Shown here in pieces: positions 39,731 through 52,295 of a stretch of DNA of 64,000 nucleotides (position 1 is the stretch's first letter; every line of letters begins with the position of its first letter). The stretch comes from Hanleya hanleyi (taxonomy: Eukaryota > Mollusca > Polyplacophora > Lepidopleurida > Hanleyidae). The stretch covers positions 62,001-126,000 of the forward strand of contig JAVTVY010037227.1 in the NCBI GenBank assembly GCA_036873755.1, read 5' to 3'. The notes beneath the pieces were generated by a model. The model made no database searches and was not told the DNA's origin. It saw only the letters and a list, made by a program, of their open reading frames with translations. A program made the translations under genes and the position numbers.

Positions 39731-40321
39731 AAAATTTGCCCGTCTTTAGATTTGTTTCAAGATTCTGTTATTCAAGAATCTTAATCAAGATTAAGTTATT
39801 CAAGAATTCAAGAAACTCAGAACCTAATAATTATTCTGAGCTTACAACAAGATAATGTATTTCATGCCAACGAGAAAGTCTAATTTTCTTATTTTTGGCA
39901 CTTAAATCGCACAATATAAGGGAATGAATCCTGGCTAAACCGCGGGAGGTCCTTTGAGGACAGAACAATTATTATGCCGACTCATAACCGCCTGACAGAC
40001 ACCGACTCTCAACACAACTAATCCCCATCCGGACATTAATCCCAGCACAGAAGAGCAACTGTTGTTGTAAAAAACGTTTGGTAAATAAACAGCAAGATTT
40101 ATGTAGCTTGCGACGGACAAACACATTACGCCCCTTATAATTCTTCCCTGAAATATGCAGATCACGAATAGATATTTGTGTCTGGAGTTCCCATTTACTC
40201 CAACCAGCTTCGGAGTATAGGTTTCATGTGTTTTGTTTCATGAACTCCATTTAGTGATTGTTGATTTCTTCGAGTTTTACAATATTACGATTTTTTTTAT
40301 GATGATTTATCTCTATTACAG

Positions 40322-40472
40322 ATGCGTTTCTTCAGATGCAACAAGTTTTATGTAAATGCGGATACTCGTGTGTGCAAGATAAATACGATGCGTCTATATC
40401 ACTGGCTTATTACCCCGCCGATCATCTCTCCAATTTCCTAGCAAAAGGAATGGTCACCCCGGAAAATATTAG
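40322..40472 (+). CDS. DEG/ENaC channel, third visible exon
   Basis: Exon between TCTATTACAG and AGGTAAAG. It encodes the family's conserved Cys-rich stretch just before the second membrane segment, including CKCGYSCVQDKYDASISLAY and NFLAKGMVTPENI. Entry phase 1 and exit phase 2 match the neighbouring exons. Confidence 0.88.
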
Positions 40473-40639
40473 GTAAAGTACGAAAGGAAAGAATATTCGT
40501 AAATATCAAGGTATGTAAGCCTACTCTAATAACATTTGGTCGAAACAGCCCGGTTCTTCAATCCCTCCATTGTTTCTCCGACTGTCTAACTTTGGCATGC
40601 AATCAAAGCGTCTCTGCTTTCCAGGAGGTTCAAAGCATC

Positions 40640-41030
40640 TTCATGAGTACCCTTACTGTCCAGAAGTGCCACACTTCACGTGAAGTGTGCCTAGAAGTGC
40701 CTCTGAAGAGTACACTGAAAAGGCACTTCAACAACAGAGACAAATACTGGCACACTTCATAGGTACTTCATTAGAAAAAGGCAGTAGCCAAGGAACTCCT
40801 CAAAGACACTTCATTGGCTTTGTCAATTTCATAGCAAAAAATGTGGGACTTCAGAGACACTGCTGAGACTTGGTTATTGTTCGGCATAATCCAAGGTACT
40901 CCTCAAAGACACTTCATGGACTTTGTCAGTTCTTCAGCAAAACTTGGTTGACTTCAGGGTCAGCATAATCTAAGGTACTCCTCAAAGACACTTCTTGGAC
41001 TTTGTCAGTTTTATAGCATAACTTGGGGGA
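40640..41030. repeat. Degenerate CACTTCA/TGAAGTG repeat region
   Basis: Repeated CTCCTCAAAGACACTTCATG and a palindrome around CACACTTCACGTGAAGTGTG. A related region lies at 43,845-44,700. Probably remnants of one repeat family; no gene. Confidence 0.55.
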
Positions 41031-41035
41031 CTATT

Positions 41036-41100
41036 CTGTGAGGTCATGTGACGCAGTCAGTATGTCGGCACCTCTTCCCACTTCCCTTATATGTGTTTTG
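41036..41100 (+). repeat. Dispersed repeat, short copy
   Basis: Matches 292-356 of the window, including AGTATGTCGGCACCTCTTCC and ACTTCCCTTATATG. Confidence 0.7.
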
Positions 41101-41124
41101 ATTCCCCTTGAACAAATATCTTAT

Positions 41125-41275
41125 ATGATCCTATAAGATTCTGAAAAATCCTATAACATTCTAAAAAATCCTATAAGATTTTGAAAAAATCCTATAAGAT
41201 TCTGAAAAATCCTATAAGATTCTAAAAAATCCTATAAGATTCTGAAAAATCCTGTAAGATTCAATCCAATAGGAT
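41125..41275. repeat. 20-bp minisatellite
   Basis: About seven units of CCTATAAGATTCTGAAAAAT. Confidence 0.85.
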
Positions 41276-41279
41276 TTCT

Positions 41280-43844
41280 AGATTATTGGAATTTCCCCAC
41301 AAACTGTTACAGTAACATAACATTATAATATTACATAACATTATTGTAGTTATCGAACTACATGTATACAAGTTTCAATGATCTTAATTAGCTCTGGGAA
41401 TATCCCAGCTTAAATTTGGCCGATTTGATTTCACTCAGTGACATCAAATCTCATTTTCATGAAACCACTAAACATCATATTTGTACTTCACAGTTCAAAA
41501 TAGCTGCAACTGTGTAAAATTTTCACATGTCGTTACTGACATATTACTCAGAACTGTGAACACTTTTTTGGCTCTTTGACAGTGATCTGTACCATGAGTT
41601 TCCATTTGAATAAAATAAATATATTAATAATATCAGTCTCTCACATATTAGTGTTATCAGAATAGTATCATATTAGATAAGAAATCTTGTTGAATTCAGA
41701 TTTTATAATCAGTTCAAATCCATGATTTTATAGTAAAATTGGACAAAATGGGGAAATATTTTTAAAAGAATCAGTTCTAACATAATGTCAGCAACAAAAA
41801 ATGTTCATCAATTGTTTAAATATAATATATATATAATTTTTGTTTCTGATAGTCTTTTTCCTCTTAAATATCTCATCAAAATGGGTGGAGTTATCTGTCC
41901 TTGAAAATTTAATTGACCACCTGGGGCGCCTTCATCAACAACAACAAAAATGGCTGACCTCAAGTGCAAAAATCAGGTGGGTTTGTTCATGTTAAGCTAG
42001 AAGTATGGAAGTTTGAAGAACTGTATTGCAGATGGTGATAAGTGCAGCTAGTGATATGGTAAGTAAAGTATAAATATAACTATAACTATTTTTCTTTTTT
42101 TCATAGCTTAATAAGCAAAGAACTGAGCTGAACAGTGAGAGACCACTATTATTATCAACAAGTTTCCCTTGACATACTTGGCATATTAAAAAATTGATAT
42201 TGGCCTCAATAAATATTGCTATATGGACTGGTTGTAATAATGTACTTCACCTTATAATTGCATACAAATTTAATGGGTCATGTAGCATGGCTTTCACAAA
42301 GAAATATCACAAAGAAATTTTCAGATCTACCCAGGTTCATCAAGGCAGTGTGGATTGCCATTGTCATGATTGTGTGAATTGTCAGCTTGGAAACCCCAGG
42401 CTTGGGGACCTCATATGAAGATTGGCATGTACCCCTGGAGGAAATCCCCTGAGGGTGAGATATTTTTATCATAAAACTGCTTGTATACTTCCTGTTCATG
42501 TCAAAACAGGGGGATTTAACTGGTTGGGGGATGGTAGCTCTAAATAAATTATCTTGTTGTTTTGAACTGTTTATTGATTTATAAAATTTACTGATTTTTG
42601 TTCCTTCCAGAAGATTAGAGAACATTTCCATACAAAATGTTTGACAAAATGGTAAAGAAATATGGTGTAAAATATATTGATAATAAAATGTTACATAACC
42701 TATTTTTAGCTGTAATCAGAAAAAGTATAACCATTTATGATTAGCCTTTTAATCATTATAACAGGCTATATTTTCCTTGTCTATTGATTGCACTATTCAT
42801 ATACCAAAGCTAAGGATCTTCACACACTTCAATTGTACATTTCTACTCAATCTTGAGAAATGAGAACATTTCATTGCATTTCAAAAATTTAAGAATACAA
42901 TTTATAGTTAATAAGCATTTATTTGTTATTTAGTTGAACCAAAAATTAACGAAGACAAATTATAAAAATTCACATGATTGTTTCACTTCAATTCTAATGG
43001 CTTCTTACATTGTATACTTTAATATTCCAGAATACAGCTGCTACAAGGAACTCGGCTCACTTCAAGCAGCCACTCGACTGACAGAAACTTTAATTTGCAC
43101 AGCTAGGTATGGTTGATGTTCTGTTGATATCTTCATAGTGTATATTTGTTAGAACGTCACACAAACTGTTTATCTCCCTTGTTGTATATCATGGAGTACT
43201 AAAGAAAGGATAATAGACATCTTTATCAGTCTTTTGTAAATCGTACGGATGTGTTTCATTCTTTACCCTTTATGGTAGTCAACCTATTCAATCATCCTCA
43301 GTGTATTAAAAAAGAAGAAGAACTGGATTGCATGTCATAGGAAACCATATATACAACTGATCAGGTTTTAATTATATGCATGTATTTCTCGCAACAGGCC
43401 AAGAAGTCCACAATTCAGACTGGTGGGTTTCAGCAAAGGTTGGATTGCATCCAAGTGAACCTCAGGGCAACTAAAGCAAACTATCCTTCGAAAGATCTGC
43501 TGCTTCAAGTTCAAGTTGGATAAGAAGACTGTCACCCTTAAATAATAATACTAAAACTGCAATAAATTCTCATACAAGACACTGCATGTAAATACATACA
43601 TAGTACTGTGCTGTATGTTGTCTCAAGTATTTGTGCTAGCGGTTATATAAACTACACGTTTCTTGTTAAGAACCAGCAGGTTTATTATAAATATTTTATG
43701 ATGTACTGTTTTGTCTCACTTCCAGTGCTTTCTCTAAATAAAACGTTCTGCGCTCAAATATATATTTGTGTCTTCTTTTTTCGGGAAAGTAAATATCTCG
43801 TGGCTACATACCTTTCATTCCACGGATTTGCTATGATACTAATA
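41280..43844. other. AT-rich intron sequence
   Basis: No exon, repeat array or structured element that I can support. Confidence 0.5.
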
Positions 43845-44358
43845 AGGTACTTCAAGAGCACTTCAGAAGTGCATATGAAAGGTATCCTTCTGTAGAAGAG
43901 TGGATGAAGTGCCTTGCCATATAAGGACATTGAAGTGCCTCATATATTCTAATTAGGTACTTCAAGAGCACTTCAGATGTGCCTTTATGTGCCTTTACGA
44001 ACGTAGCGTGCAAGATCTATGGCGCTACGTTTCGTAACTTGTGTCTAATTCCGCTTAACCCGGGGCTAGGGGCTGTATGAACCCATGTACTTCAAGATCC
44101 TCATGGTACTCATTATGAACAGTCACAACCAAAGCGTGGCTGAGATACATCATTCTTTAGATGACGACTTTACAACGAATTATGGATTAAGAATACCGAT
44201 CAGCGATACGGATTTGATATTTTTGGAACATCATGATGTCTTGCCGGCATCATTGAAAATTGTTGACCGCTTCTCTCTTGCAGGAAACAAGCCTATGTTT
44301 ATGTATACTATGATTGTCTTTTTGAATTTGGTGCTAATACTGTTATATGGAATATGGA

Positions 44359-44436
44359 ATAGGTCTTTGGATTATGGACGCGGATATTCACTAATGGACG
44401 ACGGCTGAATTATGGATGACGGACTAGACGCTTGTA
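44359..44436 (+). repeat. Intron segment also found in element 3 right TIR
   Basis: 78 bp beginning ATAGGTCTTTGGATTATGGA recur with few changes at 58,968-59,045, same orientation. The surrounding 43,845-44,700 is rich in CACTTCA repeats. Confidence 0.8.
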
Positions 44437-45524
44437 ATTTGAAGGTTACCCTCCTGTGGAATGGTGGATGAGGTGCCTTTGCAGTACCTTATTAACATAT
44501 TTGAGGCACTCTTCAAAAGTACTTCCAAGTTACTTCATTGTGACTTCAATGCCCTTATATGGCATTGCCACAAAACAATACCCACACTGCAAGCACACTT
44601 CTGACTCTGAGCGTTGCACTTCAAGATTAACATATGGCCACACTTTAAAGTTACTTCAAAGTTACTTCAAAGACACTTATGGACAGTAAATAAGGGTATG
44701 GTTCATTGCTGTTGACACTCGCAATGATTCTGCTATCAAACAATCCAGCGATGAATATCCTTGAAACGGTCTAACTTGAATATATACTTCTATTATCAGA
44801 ACGTTTCAACCACAAATAGAAACAAATGCAAAGAGATAGTTCATTGAAGCTAATTATCTCTGTATGGGCATCCCTTGGTATATATAGATAGTGCGAACAG
44901 CCATTTTGGATGGGGATTTTCAATGAAAAACCGAAATAAAATTACGGAGTACATAACTCGTATGCACTCACACGCACAAATGTATACATAATTAAAAAAC
45001 GATGCGTCATTACACGCATACACAACTGACATTATTTAGCTTTTCACCCGTAATAAGGACCCTAGTATGGCCTATATAACTTCTTTGAACCGCCCCTTTT
45101 GAACAGCATGAGGCGTCACCCATTCGTTGGAATCCCAAATAGACAAATAAAGCGAAAGCATAATCCATCAGTATTTGAAACGTCACTGGTGTATTTCTGT
45201 ACCAAACGGTTTACTTTGAATCCCAGATCTATCAATGATGCATTTCTACTGTAGACAAATGACAAGGCTTTATATTTCCAGTAGTGCTCTTTACGTTCCT
45301 TGTGGTTTGTGTCACGTGAAAAATCACTTACCTCATTATGAACAACAAACGACTGTATCCTTGCGCAGTTTAACAAATATTTGTCCATCAAATCTTTCCA
45401 ATACACCTCCGTTGTCAGTCGTTACTTCACGTCCCAGGAAATTCAGTCCCGGAAATTGATTCAATTAAATCAGATTTTGACTTGCGAACTCGAAAAGCAG
45501 CTCAAACTTTACAAGATTATAATA

Positions 45525-45952
45525 GCATTGATCCGCTCATCATAACATAACCGGTATAATAGCATTGATCCGCTCATCATAACATAACCGGTATAATAGC
45601 ATTGATCCGCCCATCATAACATAACCGGTATAATAGCATTGATCCGCTCAACAAAACATAACCGGTATAATAGCATTGATCCGCCCATCATAACATAACC
45701 GGTATAATAGCATTGATCCGCTCAACAAAACATAACCGGTATAATAGCATTGATCCGCCCATCATAACATAACCGGTATAATAGCATTGATCCGCTCAAC
45801 AAAACATAACCGGTATAATAGCATTGATCCGCCCATCATAACATAACCGGTATAATAGCATTGATCCGCCCATCATAACATAACCGGTATAATAGCATTG
45901 ATCCGCCCATCATAACATAACCGGTATAATAGCATTGATCCGGCCATCATAA
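45525..45952. repeat. 37-bp minisatellite, about 11 units
   Basis: Unit ATAATAGCATTGATCCGC(T/C)C followed by A(T/A)CATAACATAACCGGT. A shorter block of the same unit is at 46,415-46,515, so the dispersed repeat at 45,954-46,317 appears to lie inside the array. Confidence 0.9.
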
Positions 45953-45953
45953 C

Positions 45954-46317
45954 ATTACAACCCATATAAGGGAAGTGGGAAGAGGTGCCGACATACTGGC
46001 AGAGCCACATGACTTCACAGTATAGTCTTCCGGTTAACCTATTCTAAAGCACATACTAAGAATCTAACGATTTCTGATATGTGTTGTATCTCAGGTACGC
46101 TTTTATTGTACCTGTTCATGTGGTAACTTGGATGATATGACCACACGGCCCCTAGCACCGGCATAAGCGGTATTAGATAAAAATCTAGAGAGCTATGATG
46201 GAAATGCTCTGACAACTCGTATATTGGTAATTGGTGAGCTGTTTCGCTGTGACAACTCGTACACTGGGAAATGGTGAGCTGTATCGTCGTCAGATGAAAA
46301 TGACGGCATTTAACACA
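45954..46317 (-). repeat. Dispersed repeat, copy B (inverted)
   Basis: Reverse complement of 1-360. It splits the 37-bp minisatellite, which suggests insertion into it or expansion of its flanks. Confidence 0.8.
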
Positions 46318-46683
46318 AACGACTAGTCTGTAAGGCCCGATGTCGACCCAGCATCAACTTCCCACAAATGCCAACATATATCAAAGACCAAAAAGGTCTG
46401 TACAGGGGGCGGGTATAATAGCATTGATGCGCCCATCATAACATAACCGATATAATAGCATTGATCCGCTCAACATAACATAACCGGTATAATAGCATTG
46501 ATCCGTCCATCATAACATAAACGGTTTCGCTTGAGGTCAATTACCATATGAAACACACTCTTGGCGTCAGCCCCTAACATTACCGAGATTACACGCATAG
46601 AGATATGGATTAGGCCATTGCCTAACTGTTAAAGAAGTTTATCTTCTCCAATACAGAGAAGACCTCGTCTTTCCTTGTGCTTA

Positions 46684-46786
46684 AGCCCATCTCACACTAC
46701 GAACATTTTGTTGTATCAGAAGAAAAACATTGTTCAGAACATGTTTTGTCTGCAGTGTGAGGTGCCCAGAAACACGAACATTCGAG
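46684..46786. mobile_element. Harbinger-like MITE, left part
   Basis: Begins AGCCCATCTCACACTACGAA after TTA (46,681-46,683). The inverted partner ends at 59,966 followed by TTA. The MITE is interrupted by element 3. Without the insertion it would be about 460 bp. TTA/TWA duplications are typical of PIF/Harbinger. Confidence 0.75.
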
Positions 46787-49132
46787 AGTAGTATATATAA
46801 CGGATTTCAAGTCGCATTTTCCAGGGAGGTAACTCTTGGTTCCCCTGCTTCCGCCAGGGGGCGCCACCAGTCCCGTATGACGTCACTTCCGGTCTGGGTG
46901 AATGGGGCGTGACCTGTGAACATGATAGGACATGTACTGACCTGTCTGTGGGTTTCCCCCACAATGTCGTTCACCTCCGTGTGTCTTCAGGCACCTCCGT
47001 GTATCTTCGGTCACCTCCGTGACATCTTCGGTGATCTCCGTGGACATCTTCGGATTTATACAATATACAGGCCTGTATGGGGTATGGGGATGGTCATTTT
47101 TGAACACCATAGGACATGTACTGACCTGTCTGTGGGGGTTTTGCCGCCAGAATTTCGCTCACGTTTGCTTGGGCTGGGGGTTGTCACGTGTCGAACACCT
47201 GGCTTCCCGAATTGCAACATTGTTGCACGTTCGCTACAATGTTGCGGCATCGTGAACACCTGGTCTGGTGCATATGTGTCTGCGTGAGTGAGTTCACGTG
47301 CCGAACACCTGGCTCCCCGAATTGCAACAATGTTGCACGTTCGCTACAATGTTGCGGCCACCGTGAACACCTGGTCTGGCGTCTGCGTGAGTGAGCTCAC
47401 GTGCCGAACACCTGGCTCCCCGAGATCAAGGCATGTCCAGACTTGTTCTGGGTTGTATAGTTCTGCCATGCAGAGGACGGGTGCTAGGAATGCATATTAA
47501 ATCTATAGACAAAGGGTATGGAAATAGAGGTTTTGGGGTCTAGGTGGGCCACTAGTGGGTCGATGGAGTCGTATGAGGTATCAATGTGAAGCATTCGTGA
47601 AGGCGCATCCGACGGGCTGGGTGTGGGGTTGAAATATCGTCATTCTGCGCATGCGCGGTAGACAAAGTGTATGGAAATAGCCGTTTTGGGGTCTGGGTGG
47701 GCCACTAATGGACCGATGGGGTCGAGTGAGGTATCAATGTGAAGCCTATGTGAGGGGGCATCCCACTGGGTGGATGTGGGGTCGGAATATCGTCATTCTG
47801 CGCATGCGCCATAGACAAAGGGTATGAAACTAGACGTTTTGGGATCTAGGTGAGCCACTAATGAGCCGATGGAGTTGAGTGAGGTATCAATGTGAAGCAT
47901 ATGTGAGGGGGCATCCGATTGGACTAGTGTCTCGGCCGTTGTCAACGTTCTGCGCATGTGCAGACAGGGAATTCTGGGAAAAGGGTGTGGAAATAGACGT
48001 TTTAGGGTTTAGGTGAGCCCCTAATGATCCTATGGTGTCGTATGAGGTCTTATTTTGAAGCTGTCGTGAGGGAGCATCCGCCTGGGCTAGTGTGTCGTTC
48101 GTTGTCAATAGTCTGCGCATGCGCAGTCTGGCCGTAGTTTAGGTGGGCCACTATTGTGCCGATTGGATCGAGTGAGGTATCAATGTAAAGCATACGTGAG
48201 GGAGTATCCAACGGGCTGGGTGTGACGTGGAACTGACGTCATTCTGCGCATGCGCAGTAGAGAAAGTGTATGGAAATAGACGTTCTGGGGCCTAGGTGGG
48301 CCACTAATGGGCCGATGGAGTCGAGTGAGGTATCCATGTGAAGCATATGTGAGGGAGCAACCGCCTGAAGTAGTGTCTCGGCCGTTGTCCACATTCTGCG
48401 CATGCGCAGATAGGGAATTATGGGAAACGGGTGTGGAAATAGACGTTTTTGCGGTCTAGGTGGGCCACTAATGGTCCGATGGAGTCGTGTGAGGTATCAA
48501 AGTGAAGCATTCGTGAAGGGGCATCCAGTCATGGATGGGTGCATGTAAAATTAGGGGTATGACGTCACTTCGGTTTGGGTGAATGGGGCGTGACCTTGGA
48601 ACATGATAGGACATGTACTGACCTGCCTGTGGGGGTTTTCCCGCCAGAATTTCGCTGACGTCTGCGCCTGCATCCGGGTATGCATGAGGGTCTGTGTGAA
48701 TGGGATGTGACCTGGGAACATGATAGGAATGCATGTACTGACCTGTTTGTGGGGTTTTCCCGGCCCGCCCCGGCCGCAGCGCGCGCGCGGGTTATCCGGA
48801 AGTGCGCGGCATCGCCGGAAGTGCGCGGATGAATGTCGGGTCAAAAGGTGAAAGGTCACATCCAGGTCAAAAGGTCAAAGGTCTCCCTTTCGGCAAGGTT
48901 CGGCAACAATGTTGCGGCATCGATATACAGAGGTTGAACCCAAAAAGGGGATTGTAAATTAACCTGGGAAGGATGGGCGGTTCCATTTGCACCAATCAGC
49001 GGTCGAGAAAAAGAGCCAATGAGCGATCGATAAAAGAACCAATGGACGGGTACTAGAATTTCGCTCACGTCTGCGCCTACATCCGGGTACTAGGATGCTT
49101 TCGTCTACGCCTGCGCCTACATCCGGGTACTT
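46787..49132 (+). repeat. Element 3 left terminal inverted repeat
   Basis: About 2.3 kb, mirrored at 57,470-59,602 with differences in unit number. From the outside inward: CGCCAGGGGGCGCCACC (46,853, CTCF-like), TGACGTCACTTCCGG (46,878), short repeats with ATCTTCGG (46,975-47,050), three units carrying ATTGCAACA(T/A)TGTTGCACG (47,185-47,425), then roughly 152-bp units and the CCAAT array near 48,990-49,045. Confidence 0.88.
47640..48410 (+). repeat. About 152-bp units with NRF-1-like palindromes
   Basis: GCGCATG(C/T)GC at about 47,648, 47,800, 47,952, 48,113, 48,246 and 48,398, mostly 152 bp apart. The fourth to sixth read TGCGCATGCGCA. Units share GTATGGAAATAGACGTT and GTCGAGTGAGGTATC-like blocks. 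Confidence 0.85.
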
Positions 49133-49194
49133 CTATGTAGGTGTATAAAAGTGGGAATTTTTAGAGCATTGCTGCATTTATTGGCCTGCTTGAC

Positions 49195-49330
49195 CTGACC
49201 AGTCTGAGCCTGCCTGACCAGCCTGAGCCTATCTCTCGAGAGGAGCTACTTGCCTGAGCCTCACCAGCCTGAGCCTGCCTCACCGGAGCTATACCATGAA
49301 ACGTGGAGAAGATTTTCCAGGGGATCCAGG
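49195..49330 (+). repeat. CCTGAGCC-rich stretch before the cassette
   Basis: Repeated GCCTGACC/GCCTGAGCC between the TIR and the first gene, not seen in the other elements. A 17-codon frame (MKRGEDFPGD...) at about 49,297 is too short to support. Confidence 0.5.
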
Positions 49331-49505
49331 AGCGCCTCCGGCGCTATAATCTTTGTTGTTGTTGCTCTCTTTTTGCACTAACCCATCAGAATAGTACGTA
49401 TCACGGACTACACCCGTAGAGCTACGTATAGGCGCGCATGTGTGACATGGTCTATAAAACACGTCTCTCTGGATCCCACACCTTCATTTCTACGGTTGCA
49501 GAGCC

Positions 49506-49832
49506 ATGACGGAAATCCAGCCCTATGCGACTCGTATTTTACAGCATGCCACCGTGGTTAATTCATTCACGGGTTACCGAGCAGTGGTTCGGTCCATGTT
49601 TGCAGATGGCGACGACAACGAGGGGCGACGCCAGATCCTGAAAGAGTTCACAGAAGCGGTCCTCGACAGAGTGCACACGATGGAGAAGTGTGCTATCACC
49701 CACCACTACTGGACTATGACAGCCATCCTTGATGCCCGGATTATGGATCACGAGCGCTCACGCCGAAACCAGCGACGGTTCGTTGGCCTAGTAATGGTCT
49801 TTGCCCTATTGACCCTGACGCTGTGTCAATGA
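49506..49832 (+). CDS. Small tail-anchored protein
   Basis: 108 residues, intact. C-terminal hydrophobic segment VGLVMVFALLTLTLCQ. TATAAAA at 49,453-49,459. Third conserved copy; function unknown. Confidence 0.72.
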   Translation: MTEIQPYATRILQHATVVNSFTGYRAVVRSMFADGDDNEGRRQILKEFTEAVLDRVHTMEKCAITHHYWTMTAILDARIMDHERSRRNQRRFVGLVMVFALLTLTLCQ

Positions 49833-49947
49833 CAGCGACAGAAAAAGAACGGCTCTTCAGAGCCTCCACAGACGCGCGTATGCGCAACCGATATATACGA
49901 GGGTCAGTCAGAGTGTGTGTCATTCACCGTTCGTCATTGGGTCAAGA

Positions 49948-50497
49948 ATGTCACCAGTCCTACGAGCCATCCTGCCCCTTACACCCCGGGTGGGGTTACA
50001 CGTCTATGAAGATAAAGTCACCCTCGTGGAAGACTGTGGAGGTGTTTGCTGGTCGCCCGCTGAGACCGTATCTAATACGGATACGCTACACCGTGACGGC
50101 TGGACCAAATTTAAACGAGTGTTGAGCGGTGAGCTCGACGGAAACCTCATCCACATAGACAATGCCATCTACGTACACCGTGGACCCTTCTTCCCACGCC
50201 TGGGCCGTTACCAAAACCCTACCCTTATATGTGTTGTAATTCACCCTAGACCCCGATTTGTGGACAGCCTTCGAGAAAGTGGTGCCTATTGTGGACCAGC
50301 TGTTTACACCTGACGAGCGGTCAGCTGTTCAGTTGGAGTGGGCTCGTGCCCTGAGTGAAGCGGCGGCAGAACCCAATGAACAAATGTCTAGCAATGAAGC
50401 GGAGGCAGACGATGATGCCATTGATTATCCGGCTAGACTCAGTCAGCCCAGTGACATAACCACCCGATCCTTTGATCTCACGGGGTTGTCCCTATAA
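49948..50497 (+). pseudogene. PC4-like protein A, broken by a short replacement
   Basis: Starts MSPVLRA and reads through the first Trp-helix. Near 50,220 the bases expected between CCTA and TTCACCCTAGACCCC are replaced by CCCTTATATGTGTTGTAA, which brings a frame change. The remainder (from LWTAFEKVVPIVDQLF) is open to 50,497. The inserted string matches the edge of the dispersed repeat seen at 1-360. Confidence 0.65.
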
Positions 50498-50539
50498 ATA
50501 CGAGAGACAGTCAAATCTTTTACCATTCACGTACTGACC

Positions 50540-51021
50540 ATGACGGAGCATATAATACGGGCGTATCTCAGCTTGACCCCCGAGGTCTTCCTGCACGTTT
50601 ATGCGGATACGGTCGATATCATTGAGGAGGTGGAAGACATCTGTGATGCGGACCCTACACAACCGTGCCTGGCTCACATTCGTCTGTCCCGAGAGGGCTG
50701 GACCAAATTCAAACGGGTGTTGTCTGGTGAACTGGACGGCGACCTCATCCACTTGTGTCACGATGTGTACATCCGACGCGGCCCCTTCTTTGCTCAATTG
50801 GCTCGGCTAGATGGGGGTACAGTCATTTTACCCTTCACCCTGATCTATGGTCTGCATTGAAAGATGCCGTGGTAGATGTGGATCAAGTGCTTACGGAGGA
50901 AGATCGGTCATCAGACGAGTTGGACTGGTCATATACTATGGACAATGTGCTGGCAGAAGCCAACGAAGAAAATCAGAAAGAAACTTCGGCCCAAGATATA
51001 CCCGTTATAAATAAACGATAG
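50540..51021 (+). pseudogene. PC4-like protein B, frameshifted
   Basis: Intact through IRRGPFFAQLARLDGGT. A missing G near 50,823 shifts the frame; the second Trp-helix FTLHPDLWSALKDAVVDVD is open in another frame to 51,021. TATA box TATAAATA is at 50,493. TATAAATAAA in the final codons is at 51,006-51,015. Confidence 0.65.
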
Positions 51022-51048
51022 AGCCAGGGTCCATCATCATTTGTCACC

Positions 51049-51648
51049 ATCAAGAGCTGGGAGAAGGTGCTGGGTAACTTATACTACAGTCCCGACAGTC
51101 CGGCGGCCTATAGTGCATTGTCGGCTCTCTATCGAGCGGCCAAACCCCAGGGGATACAACGTGCTCAAGTCCGAGATTGGTTAAGAAAACAAGACACCTA
51201 TACCTTACATCGAGCTGCCCGTCTGTTCCAACAGTTTCTGAAAGCCCAGAAGGTGTTTTTCTTCCATACGTACAACGAGACCAAGGCTTCCGTGGTGGAA
51301 AGGTTCAACAGGACATTCAAAGGGAACCCTGTACGGATCAGTAAAGTCAAAGGTCAATTTGAGAAAAGTTACTTGCCCAACTGGAGCGATGAGCACTTCC
51401 TGATTAAAGGCGCCTACCCCGACAGCAGCGAGTCTATGAACTGGAAGATCTTCAAGGGGAACCGTTGCTAGGGACGTTTTACGAGACGGAATTACAGCCT
51501 GTCGTAAAAACACAGCAAGACTACTACACGGTGGAGCAGATTTGAAAACGGAACGTCGGCGTGGTAAACTGTTTCATTTTGTCAAATGGCAAGGCTGGCC
51601 CAGTTCCTTCAATTCCTGGGTGGCGGCCAACCGGGTGAAACGACTATA
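51049..51648 (+). pseudogene. Integrase remnant with core deleted
   Basis: The start ATG is ATC. The N-terminal region runs to YTLHRAAR, then about 270 nt covering both catalytic Asp residues are missing. FLKAQKVFFFHTYNETKAS and the Glu motif VVERFNRTFKG remain. About 215 nt more are missing before NPVRISKVKGQ, and the chromodomain follows with additional frame breaks near 51,410 and 51,541. Certainly inactive. Confidence 0.88.
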
Positions 51649-51698
51649 AAGCCAGACACCACACCGTCATCCTTCATTCCACGTTCGACCACGGTGCT

Positions 51699-52295
51699 AT
51701 GGACAAGCAGCAGCTGCCTCTGAACACAGCGTCTCCCAAAACGCGCAAAGCGCAAGTGGGCTTTGTGGTGATATTGCTAACCCTGCTGAGTGTGTTGTAC
51801 GGAGGTGTGTTTTACGACGTAGCCTATGTCAGCACGCTACTTAACCAACTTAGAACTCCAGCTGTGAGTGGCAGTGAAACCAGTCTACAGATAGCACCAG
51901 TCACCTCCGTGATCAAAACGAGCCCAGTCATCACCACCACCAAGCCCCGTGTACAAGCCACATCGAGCTCCACACCGAGTATACAGTCAACACCCACTAC
52001 GTCTGAAAACCCACCGGATTTCATCCCTCACAGTGAACAGACAACGACGACCGACGTTATACCCACCACCATCATCACTCACAGTGAACAGACAACGACG
52101 ACCAACGTTGTACCCACCACCACCACTCCAGTTCACTCGTACCAAATTTACAAGAGCGGGTTACCACGACAGCGCATACAACTCGAACCATGGACCCTCG
52201 GTGGCAGCATCCCTTCACTAGCGTCATCGCAGGACCGACGGGCTCCGGCAAACCGCACTTCGTCAGGAAGCTCCTTCAACACGCCGACAGCATGA
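51699..52295 (+). CDS. Ser/Thr-rich single-pass membrane protein
   Basis: 198 residues, open. Hydrophobic segment VGFVVILLTLLSVLYGGVFY at about 19-39, a Thr/Ser/Pro-rich stalk with repeated TTTTDV/TTTTNV, and a C-terminal part overlapping the ATPase start by 106 nt as in element 1. TATAAA is at 51,645. Confidence 0.7.
   Translation: MDKQQLPLNTASPKTRKAQVGFVVILLTLLSVLYGGVFYDVAYVSTLLNQLRTPAVSGSETSLQIAPVTSVIKTSPVITTTKPRVQATSSSTPSIQSTPTTSENPPDFIPHSEQTTTTDVIPTTIITHSEQTTTTNVVPTTTTPVHSYQIYKSGLPRQRIQLEPWTLGGSIPSLASSQDRRAPANRTSSGSSFNTPTA

Noticed and set aside
44085..44408. Open frame of 107 codons with a hydrophobic stretch
   Set aside because: It overlaps repeat-rich intron DNA and the segment shared with a TIR; no homology seen.
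45525..45952. CRISPR-like regular array
   Set aside because: Whole 37-bp units repeat without unique spacers, so it is a minisatellite.
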